The notes under the pieces: generated by a model
Databases searched by the model: none
Seen by the model: only the letters and a program-made list of their open reading frames with translations
What the model was told of the DNA's origin: nothing
Source: Phaeodactylibacter xiamenensis
GTDB taxonomy: Bacteria; Bacteroidota; Bacteroidia; Chitinophagales; Saprospiraceae
DNA length: 64,000 nt
Reading direction: 5' to 3'
NCBI RefSeq assembly: GCF_000759025.1
Contig: NZ_JPOS01000033.1
Span: 1-64,000 of the forward strand
Part shown: piece by piece, positions 41,752-51,043 of the stretch
Layout: every line of letters begins with the position of its first letter
Position numbering within the stretch: position 1 is the stretch's first letter
Program-made: the position numbers and the translations under genes

Positions 41752-44700
41752 ATGACAATTTTTACGATATTTCACCAAAACATAAAAGAAAACACCCTTA
41801 CAAGGTTGACATTGCTTTTACTCATACTTTTCTCCTGGGTGTATTCCGCAGCGCAATCCATCACCTGGCAAGCAGATTTAAATGGTCTGACTGGTGGCGA
41901 GTTATTAGCCAATCAGATAGGCGACGCTACAACTAACCAGGGGGCTTTCGGCTTGAACAATGCCAACCGCAATGCCCGTGAGGTAGAAACAGGCGGTGAT
42001 ATACTGGTTTTTCCAGGTATGATGACCGAGCTGGCGGTGAGCCCGGCCAGCCACTCTTTCCCTGATCAACAGATTTTACAGAGCTCGGTCCCACAGGCTT
42101 TTGACATTCAAAATACGGGTTCGGCTCCTCTGGCACTTAATCCCGACCAGATTTATCTGGAGGCTCAGGGCGCACAGTCGGCTCCCTTTTCTATCATGAC
42201 TTACAACCTCTGGTTTGACTCTCAAAACTGGCCCGCACGCTTCAACTACATGCTGGGTGAAATCCGGGAAGCCGATCCGGATGTGATCTGCCTGCAGGAA
42301 GTTATCCAACGGCCCAATCTGCCCAATCAGGCGGCCTCAATGGCGGACTCGCTGGGCTATTTCTACGTATTTACCTCACGCGACCCGGAAGGCGCGCCGA
42401 CCCGCTTCGGCAATGCCATTCTCTCTCGCTACCCCATTGAGGAAAGTAACGCGGTGGACCTGTCGCCGCTTAGTGATTTCCGTACCGCCATCCACGCGCA
42501 GATCGAGATCGGGGGCAATGTGATCGACATTTACAATACCCACCTGCATAACTCGGCAGTAGGCCAGCAAATCCGGGTTGAGCAAATCGAGGGCCTGAAA
42601 AGCTTTATCGACCAAACACAGACAGGTGATCTAACCTTTCTTTGCGGCGACTTCAACGCCGATCCCGACTGGGAAGAGATGGAGCTGGTGTATGAAGATT
42701 TTATCGATGTCTATCCGCTCTTTCACGAGAACGATCTGGCACCCGAGCACGGTACGCTTAATTTTAACCTGGATCATCAACAGCGGCGTATCGACTACAT
42801 CTTCTTCAGCAGGGAGAGCGCGGAGCAGCTCCGGCCTTTGCAAGCCGGTATTTTGCTGAATCAGCCATCGCCTACCGGTATCTACGGCTCAGACCACTTC
42901 GCGGTTGGGGCATCTTTTGATGTGCTTTCTCATGCTGACGAGTTCGTGTTGGAAAACCTGGATGCGGAAGTGATCCTGCAACCTAATCAAAGCGCCACAG
43001 TACAAGTAAGCTTTGTGCCTGAGACGGTGGGGCTCAAGGAAATCTTTCTGGTCGTTGATACCCTGAAAATACCGGTGAGCGGCACGGCTTTCGATGCGCG
43101 TGTGCTTTCATTCCCTTGGTTCGAGGGATTTGACGACCTGACTGATGGCAGTTTGCCTCAGGGGTGGGCGCGGACCCATCCGAACTGGAGGACTGTCGAT
43201 GCCAATTCGGCTGGTGGCAGTGCGCCGGAAATGAACTTCTGGAGGGAACCCATCACTACGGGCGAGCTGAGGCTGACCACGCCTGGTATTTTTACCAGTG
43301 GCCTGGACAGTATGGCTTTTTCCTTCAAACACCGGGTGCTGGACCCTGGGGAGCCTGGCCCCTTTTCTGTGAAGGTACTTGCCATCGCTGAAGGTGAGGA
43401 GTCCCTGATCCAAGAATGGACGGACCCCGCTGATATTGCTGCTAATGAGTACGAGACTACATTGTACAAGGCACAGCACGGTATCGGGACAGCACCCCTG
43501 CAATTGGCCTGGGTTTTCGAAGGCAACACCGCAGACATTACACAGTGGGATATTGACGATATAGGTTTGCGGGCACTGCCGGCGCTGAGCGTCAGCCCTG
43601 ATTCTGCTGATTTTGGTGCGGTGGTACTGGAAGAGGTTTCCGAGCCCACCTCCTTCACCATTCGCAATATCGGGGGCGATACCCTGCGGATAAGCCCTCA
43701 GGATATTGCCATATCCGGTCCGGCAGCGCAGGCGTATGTATTGGAAAACCTGACGGAAGAAGTAGCGCTGGGCGCTGGTGATCAGGTCTCTGTTGCTGTC
43801 TCTTTATTACCGATGGGGGAAGGGCTGCAAGAAGCCGTACTACAAGTGCAGCACCTGAGCATTCCCCTCACGGGAACGAGCGTGGACCCTACCATAGCTG
43901 AGCTGCCATGGATCGAGCCTTTCGAAGGGCTGGCTGGCGGTGGGCTGCCTATCGGCTGGGATGCAGAAGTGGAGAACTGGGGTGCCTTTAACGCAAATAA
44001 TGCCGGCGGTGAATCCCCGGAGATGACCTTCTGGTGGCAGCCGGAAACCCAGGGTGCCTTCCCACTGTATTCGCCCAAGGTGCTGACGGGGGATGCAGAT
44101 AGCCTTCTGTTCTCCTTCAGGTATCGCATTCGTGACTTTGGTTCGCCGGGTATTTATACCCTGAAGGTAGTAGCCATGACCGGGAGCGAGCAGCACCTCA
44201 TCGCAGAATGGGTGGATCCACCTCTCATTGATGCCGCTGATTTTTCCGCTATCCTCACTCAGGAGGAGCATGGGTTGGGTGCGGATGATCTACGCTTCGC
44301 CTGGATTTTTGAGGGGCAGACCGATAATATTACCCAATGGGATATTGATGACATCACGCTGGGTTTCATACCCGAAAATCCGGAACTGACGGTGAGCACA
44401 GCTGTTATTGATTTTGGTGAACAGGAGACCGGCGATGTTTCCGCGCCGGCTGCACTGACCTTTAGCAACGCAGGCGGCGGGCAACTGACTCTTCAACCGG
44501 AAGATATCTTTATTGACGGAGCGGATGCCGACGATTTTGTATTGGAAAACATCTCTCAGCAGGTCACCCTGACGACGCTCGAAGAGACCAGTATTTCCAT
44601 TGCCTTCGCACCGGAGACAGTCGGTGCAAAACAGGCCACCTTGCACATTCAGGGCGTGGAGATTGACCTGACGGGGCAAGCAGTGGAGCCTGCTGACTAC

Positions 44701-45483
44701 TTTGTTTATTCCGATTTCAGCATTATTGAGGATGGGAGGGAATATACCAATGTGGGCGGCTTCCGTGAGGTTGCTGGCTTCTCAGCAGGCAGTATGACGG
44801 CGGTGGATCAATCAGGCGTTGGCGAATACGGCGACGTGGCAGTCGAGCTGGATTTCGATACCGAGTTGAGCACATCGCGCACCGTTTACTACATGTGGGC
44901 TTTCCCGCCCGTGGACTTGAGTACCTTCAACCGCATCGTCATCGTGGCCCGGGCAGAAAATCCGGCTATAGATGTGAAAATCAACTTGCAGGATACGCAA
45001 GGTGTCAATGGTCAGGACGGTGGCAGCGAAACTTTTATCGATATTGGCACGGATTGGACGCTGATTGACCTCCCCGTTGAGGAATTCGACCTTGCGAGCT
45101 GGGCAACTAACCCACCCAGTATGTCGGAGATTCAAAAGATCGATATGGAATTTGTGCAGGATGTTACGCTACCCAGCGCCAATAAGGTCTGGGTTGACCT
45201 GGTCGGTTTGTACTTCGATCCGGCTTTGTCGAGCGCTGAGGCAACCGATGAAGCGCCCTTCAAGCTATTCCCAAATCCCGCCCAGACGCACTGCTGGGTG
45301 CAGACAGAGGCTGCGGGTCGAATACAGCTCTGGAGCGCTACCGGCCAACTGCTGGAAGAAGTGCCGCTGCAAACGGCGGGCAGGCAGCAGCTTTCTATCG
45401 AAGAACTGCCGGTGGGTGTATATTGGGTGCGCTTTCTGCAAAAGGATGGTGGTACAGCGGTGCACATGTTGCTGAAGCAGTAG
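41752..45483 (+). CDS. Secreted multidomain protein: EEP nuclease domain nested in an Ig-like domain, anchor J/D repeats, T9SS tail
   Basis: About 1243 residues from the chosen ATG (41752), which gives signal TLTRLTLLLLILFSWVYSAA. Residues 92-446 are a choice-of-anchor D (Ig-like) domain with an endonuclease/exonuclease/phosphatase domain (about 144-394) inserted in one loop: the first half ends QIYLEAQGAQ, the nuclease has IMTYNLWF, CLQEVIQRP, YNTHLHN, LCGDFNADPDW and GSDHFAVGASF, and the Ig half resumes at DEFVLENLDAEVILQPNQSA. Two choice-of-anchor J domains (FPWFEGFDDLTDGSLPQGW, LPWIEPFEGLAGGGLPIGW) alternate with two further intact D domains. Then comes a carbohydrate-binding-like jelly roll (about 990-1150) and a type A T9SS sorting tail. 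All EEP metal and catalytic residues are kept, so it is probably an extracellular nuclease or phosphodiesterase. Confidence 0.85.
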   Translation: MTIFTIFHQNIKENTLTRLTLLLLILFSWVYSAAQSITWQADLNGLTGGELLANQIGDATTNQGAFGLNNANRNAREVETGGDILVFPGMMTELAVSPASHSFPDQQILQSSVPQAFDIQNTGSAPLALNPDQIYLEAQGAQSAPFSIMTYNLWFDSQNWPARFNYMLGEIREADPDVICLQEVIQRPNLPNQAASMADSLGYFYVFTSRDPEGAPTRFGNAILSRYPIEESNAVDLSPLSDFRTAIHAQIEIGGNVIDIYNTHLHNSAVGQQIRVEQIEGLKSFIDQTQTGDLTFLCGDFNADPDWEEMELVYEDFIDVYPLFHENDLAPEHGTLNFNLDHQQRRIDYIFFSRESAEQLRPLQAGILLNQPSPTGIYGSDHFAVGASFDVLSHADEFVLENLDAEVILQPNQSATVQVSFVPETVGLKEIFLVVDTLKIPVSGTAFDARVLSFPWFEGFDDLTDGSLPQGWARTHPNWRTVDANSAGGSAPEMNFWREPITTGELRLTTPGIFTSGLDSMAFSFKHRVLDPGEPGPFSVKVLAIAEGEESLIQEWTDPADIAANEYETTLYKAQHGIGTAPLQLAWVFEGNTADITQWDIDDIGLRALPALSVSPDSADFGAVVLEEVSEPTSFTIRNIGGDTLRISPQDIAISGPAAQAYVLENLTEEVALGAGDQVSVAVSLLPMGEGLQEAVLQVQHLSIPLTGTSVDPTIAELPWIEPFEGLAGGGLPIGWDAEVENWGAFNANNAGGESPEMTFWWQPETQGAFPLYSPKVLTGDADSLLFSFRYRIRDFGSPGIYTLKVVAMTGSEQHLIAEWVDPPLIDAADFSAILTQEEHGLGADDLRFAWIFEGQTDNITQWDIDDITLGFIPENPELTVSTAVIDFGEQETGDVSAPAALTFSNAGGGQLTLQPEDIFIDGADADDFVLENISQQVTLTTLEETSISIAFAPETVGAKQATLHIQGVEIDLTGQAVEPADYFVYSDFSIIEDGREYTNVGGFREVAGFSAGSMTAVDQSGVGEYGDVAVELDFDTELSTSRTVYYMWAFPPVDLSTFNRIVIVARAENPAIDVKINLQDTQGVNGQDGGSETFIDIGTDWTLIDLPVEEFDLASWATNPPSMSEIQKIDMEFVQDVTLPSANKVWVDLVGLYFDPALSSAEATDEAPFKLFPNPAQTHCWVQTEAAGRIQLWSATGQLLEEVPLQTAGRQQLSIEELPVGVYWVRFLQKDGGTAVHMLLKQ

Positions 45484-45643
45484 GTGTTGGGGGCATTATC
45501 ATTTAAAGAGTACATCTTTACGGTTTACACCTTACCGGGGCATAGCCGAAAACCATACTTTTTCTGAAGGCTTGTAGTTGATTATGGGCTGGCAATAAAA
45601 GATTGAAGTTCAGGAAATATAAACAAGTATTAACCTTAGCACT

Positions 45644-47263
45644 ATGAGATTGCTGTTATTCTTTACGGTATTCATGCTATCATTTTCGGCCTGCCAGCAA
45701 GCTGCCGAAGAGGCGGAAGAGCGCCCCAATATCATATTCATCATGAGTGATGACCATGCTTATCAGGCGATTAGCGCCTACGATGAGCGCCTGATCAGTA
45801 CGCCCAATATCGACCGACTCGCAAGAGAAGGCATGCTCTTCACGAATGCGTCGGTCACCAATTCCATCTGTGCACCGTCCCGGGCAACAATACTGACTGG
45901 CAAGCACGCCCACATCCACGGAAAAATTGATAATGTCTTTCCTTTCGATACGACCAACATCACTTTTCCACAAATCCTGCATGACAATGGCTACCAAACG
46001 GCCATGTTCGGCAAACTTCACTTTGGGAACAACCCAAAAGGCTTTGATGAATTTAAAATCCTGCCCGGGCAAGGTGATTACTACAACCCGGATTTCATCA
46101 CCAGCGAAGGCGATACCAGCATACAAGGCTACGTGACGGATATCATTACGGATATGACCCTCGACTGGCTGGGCAACCGCCGGGAGGAAGACAAGCCGTT
46201 TATGCTGTTCTACCTTCACAAAGCTTCCCACCGCGAGTGGTTCCCGGCTCCACGCCACTACAAGGAGTTTACTAAGCGTACCTTCCCGGAGCCAGCTACC
46301 CTTTTCGACGATTACAAAGGCCGGGGCACAGCGGCTAAAGAGGCGGAGATGAATTTGCTGGAGCATATGACCATATCTGCCGACAATAAAATCTACCCCG
46401 AACTGGCCAAAGAACTCGGCGTGGAAGAGCCCAGTGAATGGGGCTATCGGGTATTCAAGAGCAAATACTCCCGCTTCACCGAAGAACAAAAACAAGAGTG
46501 GGATGCCGTCTACGGGCCTATAAACGAAGAATTTGCGGAGCTGTACCCCACTATGGACGATTCTACGTTCATGCGGTGGAAGTATCAGCGCTACATGCAG
46601 GATTACCTGGCCTGCGTGGCAGCTGTAGACGAAAACGTGGGACGCGTCCTCGATTACCTTGATGAAAACGGGCTTAGCGACAACACCATCGTGGTTTACA
46701 CATCTGATCAGGGCTTCTACCTGGGCGAACATGGCTGGTTCGATAAACGGTTCATCTACGATGAATCTTTCCTGACTCCGCTGCTGGTCAAGTGGCCCAA
46801 AAAGATCAAGCCCGGCTCTGTCTCTAATGCAATGGTACAAAACCTCGACTTCGCCCAGACTTTCCTGGAGGCGGCAGGCGTGGAAGCTCCCGAAGATATG
46901 CAGGGCGAAAGCTTGATGCCCTTGCTGCAAGGTGATAACAGACAGTGGGGGCGGGATGCCGCCTACTACCACTACTACGAATACCCCGGTGCGCACATGG
47001 TTAAGCGCCACTATGGTATCGTCACTGAGGATTATAAACTGGCGCACTTTTACTACGATATTGATGAGTGGGAGCTGTACGACCGCAAAAAAGACCCCAG
47101 AGAGCTGAATAATGTCTACAATGACCCGGCTTACGCCAAAGTAGTGCAAGAGCTTACGCAAAAACTTTATGAGCTTCGGGAGCAGTACAAGGATTCAGAA
47201 GAACTGGACCAGAAATACATCGAATTGTACCGGGAGCGGGGGATCATTAAAGAGAAGCAGTAA
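45644..47263 (+). CDS. Sulfatase-family lipoprotein
   Basis: A 539-residue lipoprotein (MRLLLFFTVFMLSFSAC, C17). The type I sulfatase active site is complete: SICAPSRATILTGK, with C76 to be converted to formylglycine; calcium ligands D36/D37 in IIFIMSDDHAY and the later TSDQGFYLGEHGWFDKR. The second half (EWELYDRKKDPRELNNVYND) is standard. Sulfatases remove sulfate esters from glycans; related enzymes with the same fold cleave phosphonate or phosphodiester bonds. It needs a formylglycine-generating enzyme (anSME or FGE), not found in this window. It lies 468 bp before the glucanase genes, so its membership in that locus is uncertain. Confidence 0.92.
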   Translation: MRLLLFFTVFMLSFSACQQAAEEAEERPNIIFIMSDDHAYQAISAYDERLISTPNIDRLAREGMLFTNASVTNSICAPSRATILTGKHAHIHGKIDNVFPFDTTNITFPQILHDNGYQTAMFGKLHFGNNPKGFDEFKILPGQGDYYNPDFITSEGDTSIQGYVTDIITDMTLDWLGNRREEDKPFMLFYLHKASHREWFPAPRHYKEFTKRTFPEPATLFDDYKGRGTAAKEAEMNLLEHMTISADNKIYPELAKELGVEEPSEWGYRVFKSKYSRFTEEQKQEWDAVYGPINEEFAELYPTMDDSTFMRWKYQRYMQDYLACVAAVDENVGRVLDYLDENGLSDNTIVVYTSDQGFYLGEHGWFDKRFIYDESFLTPLLVKWPKKIKPGSVSNAMVQNLDFAQTFLEAAGVEAPEDMQGESLMPLLQGDNRQWGRDAAYYHYYEYPGAHMVKRHYGIVTEDYKLAHFYYDIDEWELYDRKKDPRELNNVYNDPAYAKVVQELTQKLYELREQYKDSEELDQKYIELYRERGIIKEKQ

Positions 47264-47731
47264 CCCATCAAGTCTATTGCCTTCAGGACAGTAGAATCTG
47301 CATGGCAGCCAGGATTAGCATTCCGAAGAATAATCAATAGACAAAAAACTACTCAGTTTAGTCTATCTGCTGAAAGCCATTATAATTTCAAAAGGATGCT
47401 GCTAATCGGCTCATATGCTTACATCATAGCAACCTGCGCAGAGGTCAGGCGTTTTTTTTTGGGGTAAGCAATGGCCTGTCACAGGAATAACAAAATCGAT
47501 CTTCGCTCACTGCCATGTCGGGTGCCCACCGATTATTACAGAATGTTGTGTCTTTATTCAGGGAGATTCCGGGAATTGCATATCTTCATAATTCATTAGC
47601 CCACGGTTGTAACAGCTACTCAAAAGCTGAAAGAATACACCACCCAGTTCGCTGCAAAGGGTTACCCTTTCGTTGTGTAAGCCCTGATTCACACAACAAT
47701 CCATCAATCATCGAAATATTCACTTCGTAAT
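47264..47731. other. Long upstream region of the glucanase operon
   Basis: 468 bp without a supported gene. It has a T-run at 47451-47460 without a clear stem before it. No TAnnTTTG promoter could be placed. As the likely promoter region of the first operon of the locus, it may hold regulator sites. Confidence 0.35.
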
Positions 47732-49723
47732 ATGCCACTAACCAATCGTCTGCTACCTTTCCTGGCGTTACTACTATTCGCGTCCCTTTGCTTCCTTTCC
47801 TGTGAAGAGGAAGAAGACCCTTCAGGTATGGGGATGGAGCGCCTGACGATAACTTTCGTCCGCCTGGGGAGCCAGAATATTTCCGATATGAGTACCGTGG
47901 ACGGCGATGGGGATCTTACCATGCGGTTCTCCAGCCCGGTGGAAGTGACCTCAAACGACCTGTTCCAGATATACGCCGATGGGGTACTATTGGAGGATAC
48001 AGAATCCTGGAATTCGCTGGATGAAAGACTAACGATTCAGCTAGAGGAAGATTGGGTGGAAGGCCAAACCTATACCTTACAGACACGTACACCAATCACG
48101 AGCCCGGGACTGGAGCCTCTGGAAGCTTTCTCCATTAGTTTTACCATCGGCCTTGGAGCGCTCTCTGTCGAAGCGCTGACGTCTGATACAGTCGCCTTTG
48201 CACTCGATGGTGAGTCCCTTAATGACGAAATCCCGGTGGCGGGGCCATTTACCATTACTTTTTCGCACGCATTGTCCATGTCGCCGGAGGAACTGGGGGG
48301 GCAGATGGCTATAGAAGGGCCTGAGGCGGTGGACTTTACCGTTTCGGCACAGAATGACTCCGTTTTTCAGTTGCAGTTTGCGCAGCCACTGGCCGATTTT
48401 ACAACCTACCAGCTATCGGTGTCCCCAAGCCTGGGAGCAGTCGCCGGGCGTGATTTTACCGGTTTGGACCTGACCTTTTACACCGGGGCTTCGGCAGAGC
48501 TGGATTTCCCGTTGTTGTCAGATGAAGACCTAATGACCAAAGTGCAGGAGCAGACCTTCCGCTACTTTTGGGACTTCGGGCACCCGGTTTCGGGTATGGC
48601 CCGCGAGCGCAATACCAGCCTGAATACGGTGACGAGCGGCGGCAGTGGCTTTGGCCTTATGGCGATGATTGTGGCTGTAGAAAGGGAATTCATCACTCTG
48701 AGCGAGGCCGTCGGTCGCTGGGAGCAGGTCGTCGGATTCCTGGAAAATGCCGATCGGTTCCACGGGGCGTGGGCGCACTGGATGGATGGAGAAACCGGAG
48801 CAGCCCGGCCATTCAGCGCACTGGACAATGGGGGAGATTTGGTAGAAACCGCTTTTTTGGTACAGGGCCTGCTGACCGTGCGCGAGTACCTGAAACAAGA
48901 AGTGCCAGGACAAACTGATCTGATCGACCGTATCACAGTGCTCTGGGAAGGGGTGGAGTGGGACTGGTACACCAAAGGGCAGGATCAGGCACTGTACTGG
49001 CACTGGTCGCCGGATCACGAATTCGAAATCAATTTGCCAATACGCGGGCACAACGAAACCCAGATGACCTATATCCTGGCAGCTGCCTCACCAACCTATC
49101 CGATAGAACCATCCGTATACCATTCGGGCTACGCAAGGGGAGGGGCAATGGTCAATGGCGACTCCTTCTACGGCGTCACCCTGCCATTGGGCAATAGTGA
49201 CTTTGGCGGGCCTCTGTTTTTTACCCACTATTCCTACCTCGGGCTCGACCCCCGAAATCTGGAAGACGACTATGCCAACTACTGGACACAAAATATCAAT
49301 CATTCCCTCATCAATCATCTGTACTGTGCTAATAATCCACGGAGATTCTTTGGCTACTCCGAACAGTGCTGGGGTTTGACCGCAAGTGACAGCTTCAACG
49401 GATACACGGCGCATAGCCCCACCAACGATCGCGGTGTTATTACCCCTACAGCCGCCTTGTCATCTATTGTATTCACCCCGGAAGAAAGCATGGCTGCTTT
49501 ACGTCATTTTTATTACGATTTGGGAGACCGCCTTTGGGGCGAGTACGGTTTCTACGACGCCTTCCACCCCGGCGAAAACTGGGTAGCGGACTCCTACCTG
49601 GCCATCGATCAGGGCCCTATCATCTGTATGATGGAAAACTACCGGACCGGGCTGTTGTGGGAGTTGTTCATGTCCGCTCCGGAAGTACAGCAGGGGCTGG
49701 ATGCTTTAGATTTCACCTACTAA
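47732..49723 (+). CDS. GH144-like endo-beta-1,2-glucanase lipoprotein with two N-terminal Ig-like domains
   Basis: A 663-residue lipoprotein (signal MPLTNRLLPFLALLLFASLC, FLSC with C24, then EEEEDPS, an acidic surface-export-like signal). Two Big_5/Ig-like domains (about 35-140 and 145-253) precede a catalytic alpha/alpha-barrel (about 262-660) of the 'glycoamylase' (Pfam PF10091) family that contains GH144. NADRFHGAWAHWMDGETG and DNGGDLVETAFLVQGLL stand out; D369 and E372 have the spacing of the two acidic residues that I recall as candidates for catalysis in the Chitinophaga enzyme. Family members cut linear beta-1,2-glucan to sophoro-oligosaccharides. First gene of a tight four-gene operon; the next start is 12 bp downstream. 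Confidence 0.82.
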   Translation: MPLTNRLLPFLALLLFASLCFLSCEEEEDPSGMGMERLTITFVRLGSQNISDMSTVDGDGDLTMRFSSPVEVTSNDLFQIYADGVLLEDTESWNSLDERLTIQLEEDWVEGQTYTLQTRTPITSPGLEPLEAFSISFTIGLGALSVEALTSDTVAFALDGESLNDEIPVAGPFTITFSHALSMSPEELGGQMAIEGPEAVDFTVSAQNDSVFQLQFAQPLADFTTYQLSVSPSLGAVAGRDFTGLDLTFYTGASAELDFPLLSDEDLMTKVQEQTFRYFWDFGHPVSGMARERNTSLNTVTSGGSGFGLMAMIVAVEREFITLSEAVGRWEQVVGFLENADRFHGAWAHWMDGETGAARPFSALDNGGDLVETAFLVQGLLTVREYLKQEVPGQTDLIDRITVLWEGVEWDWYTKGQDQALYWHWSPDHEFEINLPIRGHNETQMTYILAAASPTYPIEPSVYHSGYARGGAMVNGDSFYGVTLPLGNSDFGGPLFFTHYSYLGLDPRNLEDDYANYWTQNINHSLINHLYCANNPRRFFGYSEQCWGLTASDSFNGYTAHSPTNDRGVITPTAALSSIVFTPEESMAALRHFYYDLGDRLWGEYGFYDAFHPGENWVADSYLAIDQGPIICMMENYRTGLLWELFMSAPEVQQGLDALDFTY

Positions 49724-49735
49724 AAAACAGAAAAC

Positions 49736-51043
49736 ATGATTCGATACATTGCACTAGGCTTACTGTGCGCCTTATTGGGCAGCCCGGCTGTTGCGCAGTC
49801 CGACGAAGCGCTGCTCGACCGGGTACAGCAGCAAACCTTCAACTACTTTTGGGAGGGCGGAGAGCCCATCTCAGGCGCTGCACCGGAACGCATACACGAA
49901 GACGTCTACCCTCAGGACGATGCCGATGTGGTCACAAGTGGTGGCACGGGCTTTGGTATTATGGCTACGATCGCTGCCATTGAGCGCGGATATATCAGCC
50001 GTAAGGCCGGGCGAAAGCGCCTGCAAAAGCTGGCGGAATGGCTACGCGATGCCGACCGCTTTCACGGTGCCTGGGCGCATTGGATGTACCCTTCCGGCAA
50101 GGTCAAGCCTTTTAGCCGCTACGATGATGGAGGCGATTTGGTAGAAACCGCTTTCCTGGTACAGGGACTGATTGTGGCGCGGCAGTATTTCCGAAAGGGC
50201 AACAAAAAAGAGCGCGAGCTGGCAGAGCTGCTGGATCAGCTGTGGCGGGAGGTAGAGTGGTCGTGGTATACTCAGGGTGAGAATGTGCTGTACTGGCATT
50301 GGTCCCCCACCCACGAATGGCGCATGAACTTTGCAGTGACGGGCTACAACGAGTGCACCATCATGTACATTCTGGCTGCCGCTTCGCCTACCCACCCGAT
50401 TGACCCGGCCGCCTGGCACGAAGGCTATATGAAGGATGGAGAGATTGTCTCCAACGAAAGCGCTTACGGCTATGATGTCGTGCTTGACCACAACGGCGAG
50501 CAGACCATCCCGGTAGGTCCGTTGTTTTGGGCCCACTATTCTTTTCTGGGGCTGAACCCACAGGGGCTGCAAGATTCTTACGCCGATTATTGGGAGCTGA
50601 ACCGCAGTCACGCCCTGATCCACCATGCCTACGCTGTTGAAAATCCAAGGGAGTACAAGGGCTATTCGGAAGCCTGTTGGGGAATGACGGCCAGTTATTC
50701 CCTGGGTGGTTATACTGCTCACGCCCCTTCGAATGACATGGGGGTGATTACGCCCACTGCGGCGCTTTCCTCTTTTCCCTACACACCGGATGAGAGCATG
50801 GCCTTTTTGCGGCATTTGTACACTAATCACCCGGACTATATCGGGCAATATGGTCCCTACGATGCCTTTAGCGAGCAATCTGGCTGGTGCCCGCCCTGCT
50901 ACCTGGCCATCGACCAATTACCCATCCCCGTGATGATAGAGAACTACCGCTCGGGCCTGATTTGGGAACTATTTATGTCTGCCCCTGAAATACAGGAGGG
51001 GTTGAAAAAACTGGATATACAAAAGCATACAACCACAAAATAA
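49736..51043 (+). CDS. GH144-like endo-beta-1,2-glucanase, single domain
   Basis: A 435-residue paralogue of the preceding catalytic domain, with a cleaved signal (MIRYIALGLLCALLGSPAVA, cut before QSDEAL) and no lipobox, so periplasmic or released. Blocks match closely: QQQTFNYFWEGGEPISGAAP, DADRFHGAWAHWMYPSGKVK, DDGGDLVETAFLVQGLIVAR (D134, E137), YWHWSPTHEW, CWGMTASYSLGGYTAHAPSN, GVITPTAALSSFPYTPDESM. It is of the size of the single-domain GH144 enzymes. One surface lipoprotein and one soluble paralogue suggest a division of labour: the first cuts the polymer outside, this one trims imported chains (inference). Its stop overlaps the next start (TAATG). Confidence 0.88.
   Translation: MIRYIALGLLCALLGSPAVAQSDEALLDRVQQQTFNYFWEGGEPISGAAPERIHEDVYPQDDADVVTSGGTGFGIMATIAAIERGYISRKAGRKRLQKLAEWLRDADRFHGAWAHWMYPSGKVKPFSRYDDGGDLVETAFLVQGLIVARQYFRKGNKKERELAELLDQLWREVEWSWYTQGENVLYWHWSPTHEWRMNFAVTGYNECTIMYILAAASPTHPIDPAAWHEGYMKDGEIVSNESAYGYDVVLDHNGEQTIPVGPLFWAHYSFLGLNPQGLQDSYADYWELNRSHALIHHAYAVENPREYKGYSEACWGMTASYSLGGYTAHAPSNDMGVITPTAALSSFPYTPDESMAFLRHLYTNHPDYIGQYGPYDAFSEQSGWCPPCYLAIDQLPIPVMIENYRSGLIWELFMSAPEIQEGLKKLDIQKHTTTK

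Noticed and set aside
45680-47161. Open frame of 493 codons on the minus strand over the sulfatase gene
   Set aside because: The plus strand has a complete sulfatase with all motifs; the antisense frame has no recognisable domain and follows from codon bias.
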